Positions 13,224 through 15,072 of a DNA stretch of 15,072 nucleotides are shown here, one piece after another. How positions within the stretch are numbered: the stretch's first letter is position 1; each line of letters begins with the position of its first letter. Under the pieces are notes generated by a model that searched no databases, was not told where the DNA came from, and saw only the letters and a list, made by a program, of their open reading frames with translations. Origin of the DNA: CAZBZG01 sp964496245 (GTDB taxonomy: Bacteria; Planctomycetota; SZUA-567). Where the stretch lies: positions 1-15,072 of the forward strand of contig CAZBZG010000096.1 of NCBI GenBank assembly GCA_964496245.1. The letters run 5' to 3'. Position numbers and translations under genes: made by a program.

Positions 13224-15035
13224 ATGATGCGACATGTCACATGGAGGACGAGGCGGTCAACGGAACCCTTGGAGGGACGCGCTCCCGCGCGTCCGCCACG
13301 CCTCCGGAACTGCGCGGTCCTGCAGGAGCAGGCCCCTCCGACGGCAAGCGTGGGCAGCCCGCGGTCCAGAGCACGATCCGCAGTGCACGCGTCCGCACTC
13401 GCGCTCTGCTGCGCCGGTGGCCTCCTCCTCGTCTCCTGCAGCGGGCCGGACGTGGCGAGCGCGTGGGTGGCCAAGACGCCTGCGCCGCCTGCGCTCACGG
13501 CCGTGGAGTTTGGCGAGCCGTCCGCGCCGGGTGCGGCCGGGGCCGGAGTGGCAGACCGCGCGGACGCCAGCGCGGCAGATGCGGATGCGCCCGGCGAGGC
13601 CGCCCCCCTCGCGACCAGCATTCGTGACGCAGTGCTGGTTGCCTTGCAGCAGAACCCGGCCTTCCAGGTCGAGCGGCTGACGCCCGCGATCCGGCACACC
13701 TATGAGACCCAGGAACGGGCCGTTTTCGATCCCACGCTGACCGCCGACGCGTCCCGCGGGCAGGAACACGACGAGAGCGAGACCGAGACCGGGGGCGCGA
13801 GCGCGGACCTGCTGACCCGGAGCACCACGCGCAGCGCGGGCGTGGGCATCCAGCAGGCGTTTCCCACGGGCACGGTTGTCGAGGTGTCTGCCCGTCGCAC
13901 CCTCGGAAACACGCGGGGCGATCCGGATGACGCAGCCAACTACGACAACCTGTCAGCCACCAATGCCTACGACCTCACCATCACCCAGGCGCTGCTCGAG
14001 GGCTTCGGGCCGGCGGTCAACCTGGCGCGGCTTCGCCAGGCGCGGCTGGACACGCGCATCTCCCGCTACCAGTTGGAGGCCGCGGCCGAGACGCTGGTCT
14101 ATCAGACAGAAGCCACGGGGTGGGACTATCTGCTCGCCCAGCGACAGATCCAGATCTACGAGGATTCCCTGGCGCTCGCCGAGGAGCAGCTCAAGGAGGT
14201 GCGCGAGCGGATCCGGGTGGGGGCGCTCGCGGACATCGAGGCGGCTGCGGTCCAGGCCGAAGTGGCCAAGCGCAAGGAAGACCTGATCAACGCGCGCAGC
14301 ATGCTCGCCAAGACGCGGCTGAAGCTCTTCCGCCTGCTGGGCGAAAACGGGGCGGCCCGATGGCGGCGGGACCTCACGCTCTCTGACGCGCCGGAAGTGC
14401 CGGCCGACCCGCTGGCCCCGCCCGAGCAGCATGTGGCCGTGGCGCTCAAGCAGCGGCCGGATCTGAACGAGGCGCGGCTGCGCATCGAGCGGGGCGAGCT
14501 GGACGTGGTGCGTACGCGCAACGGCCTGCTGCCGCAGCTCGACTTCTTCATCACCCTGGGCGGGAGCCGCTATGCGCGTTCGTTCGGGTCCACCGGAAGG
14601 GACGAGGACGGCCGCACCGAGGACGTGGAGGCGGGCCTCTCGCTCAACTACGCGCTCGGCCATCGGAGCGAGCGCGCCGCGCACCGCCGCAGCCAATGGA
14701 CGCTCGATCAGACAAGGGAGGCGTTGCGGAATCAGGAGGACCTGGCGCAGGTGGACGTGCGCACCGCCTACCTCGAGGTGCAGCGTACGGCCGAGCAGAT
14801 CGAGGCCACCGCGGCCACGCGCAATCACCGGGAGCAGTCGCTGCGCTCGGAGAGCGAAAAGTTCCGGGTGGGCAAGTCCACAAGCATTCTGGTGGCCCAG
14901 GCCCAGCGCGACCTCGTGGCCAGCCGCATCGCCGAGATCCAGGCCGTGATCCAGCACATCAAGGCGCGTCTCGACCTCTACCGCCAGGAAGGCAGCCTGC
15001 TCGAGCGGAGGGGGATCGGGCTCGATGCGCCCTGA
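13224..15035 (+). CDS. TolC-like outer-membrane efflux lipoprotein
   Basis: This protein of about 603 residues would form the trimeric outer-membrane exit duct for the pumps encoded upstream. The mature protein begins at Cys72 of a lipobox (LLLVSC, with SGP after it), so it is probably lipid-anchored like OprM. An Ala/Pro/Asp-rich linker (about 78-128) precedes the OEP domain, which starts at SIRDAVLVALQQNPAF and shows two repeats of long amphipathic helices (TLVYQTEATGWDYLLAQRQIQIYE region; LAQVDVRTAYLEVQRTAEQIEA region) plus beta-strand segments. The pre-lipobox part is 71 residues, when 20-35 is normal; codons 16-45 fall in a palindromic repeat (13271-13340). Start choice: ATG at 13224 (or 13227) has a ribosome site; GTG at 13383 would give a 20-residue leader with no basic n-region and no clear ribosome site. 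It lies 15 bases after the permease stop. Confidence 0.9.
   Translation: MMRHVTWRTRRSTEPLEGRAPARPPRLRNCAVLQEQAPPTASVGSPRSRARSAVHASALALCCAGGLLLVSCSGPDVASAWVAKTPAPPALTAVEFGEPSAPGAAGAGVADRADASAADADAPGEAAPLATSIRDAVLVALQQNPAFQVERLTPAIRHTYETQERAVFDPTLTADASRGQEHDESETETGGASADLLTRSTTRSAGVGIQQAFPTGTVVEVSARRTLGNTRGDPDDAANYDNLSATNAYDLTITQALLEGFGPAVNLARLRQARLDTRISRYQLEAAAETLVYQTEATGWDYLLAQRQIQIYEDSLALAEEQLKEVRERIRVGALADIEAAAVQAEVAKRKEDLINARSMLAKTRLKLFRLLGENGAARWRRDLTLSDAPEVPADPLAPPEQHVAVALKQRPDLNEARLRIERGELDVVRTRNGLLPQLDFFITLGGSRYARSFGSTGRDEDGRTEDVEAGLSLNYALGHRSERAAHRRSQWTLDQTREALRNQEDLAQVDVRTAYLEVQRTAEQIEATAATRNHREQSLRSESEKFRVGKSTSILVAQAQRDLVASRIAEIQAVIQHIKARLDLYRQEGSLLERRGIGLDAP
13271..13340. repeat. 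Palindromic repeat inside the signal-peptide region
   Basis: GGACGCGC (13275-13282), loop TCCC, and GCGCGTCC (13287-13294) form a perfect 8-bp stem. TCCTGCAGGA (13318-13327) is a perfect palindrome. GGAGGG at 13271-13276 is mirrored by CCCTCC at 13334-13339, bracketing the block; CCACGC (13296-13301) also pairs with GCGTGG (13348-13353). The half-site GGACGCGC recurs at 686-693. I recall GGAGGGACGCGC-type repeats as dispersed elements in Verrucomicrobiota/Kiritimatiellota-like genomes, but could not check. Confidence 0.75.
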
Positions 15036-15072
15036 TGCGTTGGCGTACAAGCCGGGTGCCATGCCCACCCTT
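15036..15072. repeat. Possible palindromic repeat at the right edge
   Basis: Thirty-seven bases follow the outer-membrane factor gene. GGGTG (15054-15058) and CACCC (15066-15070) form a 5-bp stem around CCATGCC. The motif GGGTGCCATGCCCA is, from memory, a common dispersed sequence in some environmental genomes. It may mark the start of another repeat or a terminator beyond the window; too little is visible to say. Confidence 0.35.

Noticed and set aside
11286..13235. 649-codon minus-strand frame across the ABC genes and the four-helix-bundle gene
   Set aside because: It is antisense to three well-supported genes; the part over the heptanucleotide repeat reads as a simple repeat (DFRFW-like), not a protein domain.

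Overview
The window is high-GC DNA (by eye about two thirds G+C) from a Gram-negative, double-membraned bacterium. The evidence is a TonB-dependent outer-membrane receptor, a TonB protein, two periplasmic adaptors and a TolC-like outer-membrane factor. Several classes of short palindromic repeat, plus a four-helix-bundle (23S rRNA intervening-sequence type) gene bordered by 7-nt repeats, recall genomes of the PVC group (Verrucomicrobiota/Kiritimatiellota/Planctomycetota) and other environmental lineages. That placement is an impression, not something I could test.

Left part (1-840): no intact gene. It holds a truncated hydrolase-like reading frame (183-524, minus), a 12-nt tandem repeat at its truncated end, a near-perfect palindrome, a REP-like stem-loop and a diverged direct repeat. 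This looks like a graveyard of small repeats.

Minus-strand pair (841-3903): a TonB-dependent receptor followed closely by a TonB-family energiser with an unusually long basic N-terminus. They look like a two-gene uptake operon; no exbB or exbD is in view and the substrate is unknown.

Divergent spacer (3904-4411): a 43-codon remnant of an ABC exporter ATPase (Walker A region), an inverted pair of the same REP-like element seen at 719-746, and a plausible promoter for the plus-strand operon.

Plus-strand operon (4412-15035): TetR-family regulator, RND-type adaptor, RND pump, MacA/YknX-type adaptor, ABC ATPase, a four-helix-bundle cassette, MacB/YknZ-type permease, and a TolC-like outer-membrane lipoprotein. 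Junctions are 4-nt overlaps (GTGA or ATGA) at three places and very short gaps at two others, so the genes are probably co-transcribed and translationally coupled. The inferred machine is two tripartite pumps, one proton-driven and one ATP-driven, each with its own adaptor, sharing one outer-membrane channel under a regulator encoded first in the operon.

The most striking things are two insertions into this operon. One is a four-helix-bundle gene bordered by heptanucleotide repeats, sitting exactly between the ABC ATPase and its permease. The other is a palindromic repeat read through in frame inside the signal-peptide region of the outer-membrane lipoprotein. The core transporter families themselves are well known; I see no wholly new system, and the novelty lies in the repeats and how they rearrange genes.
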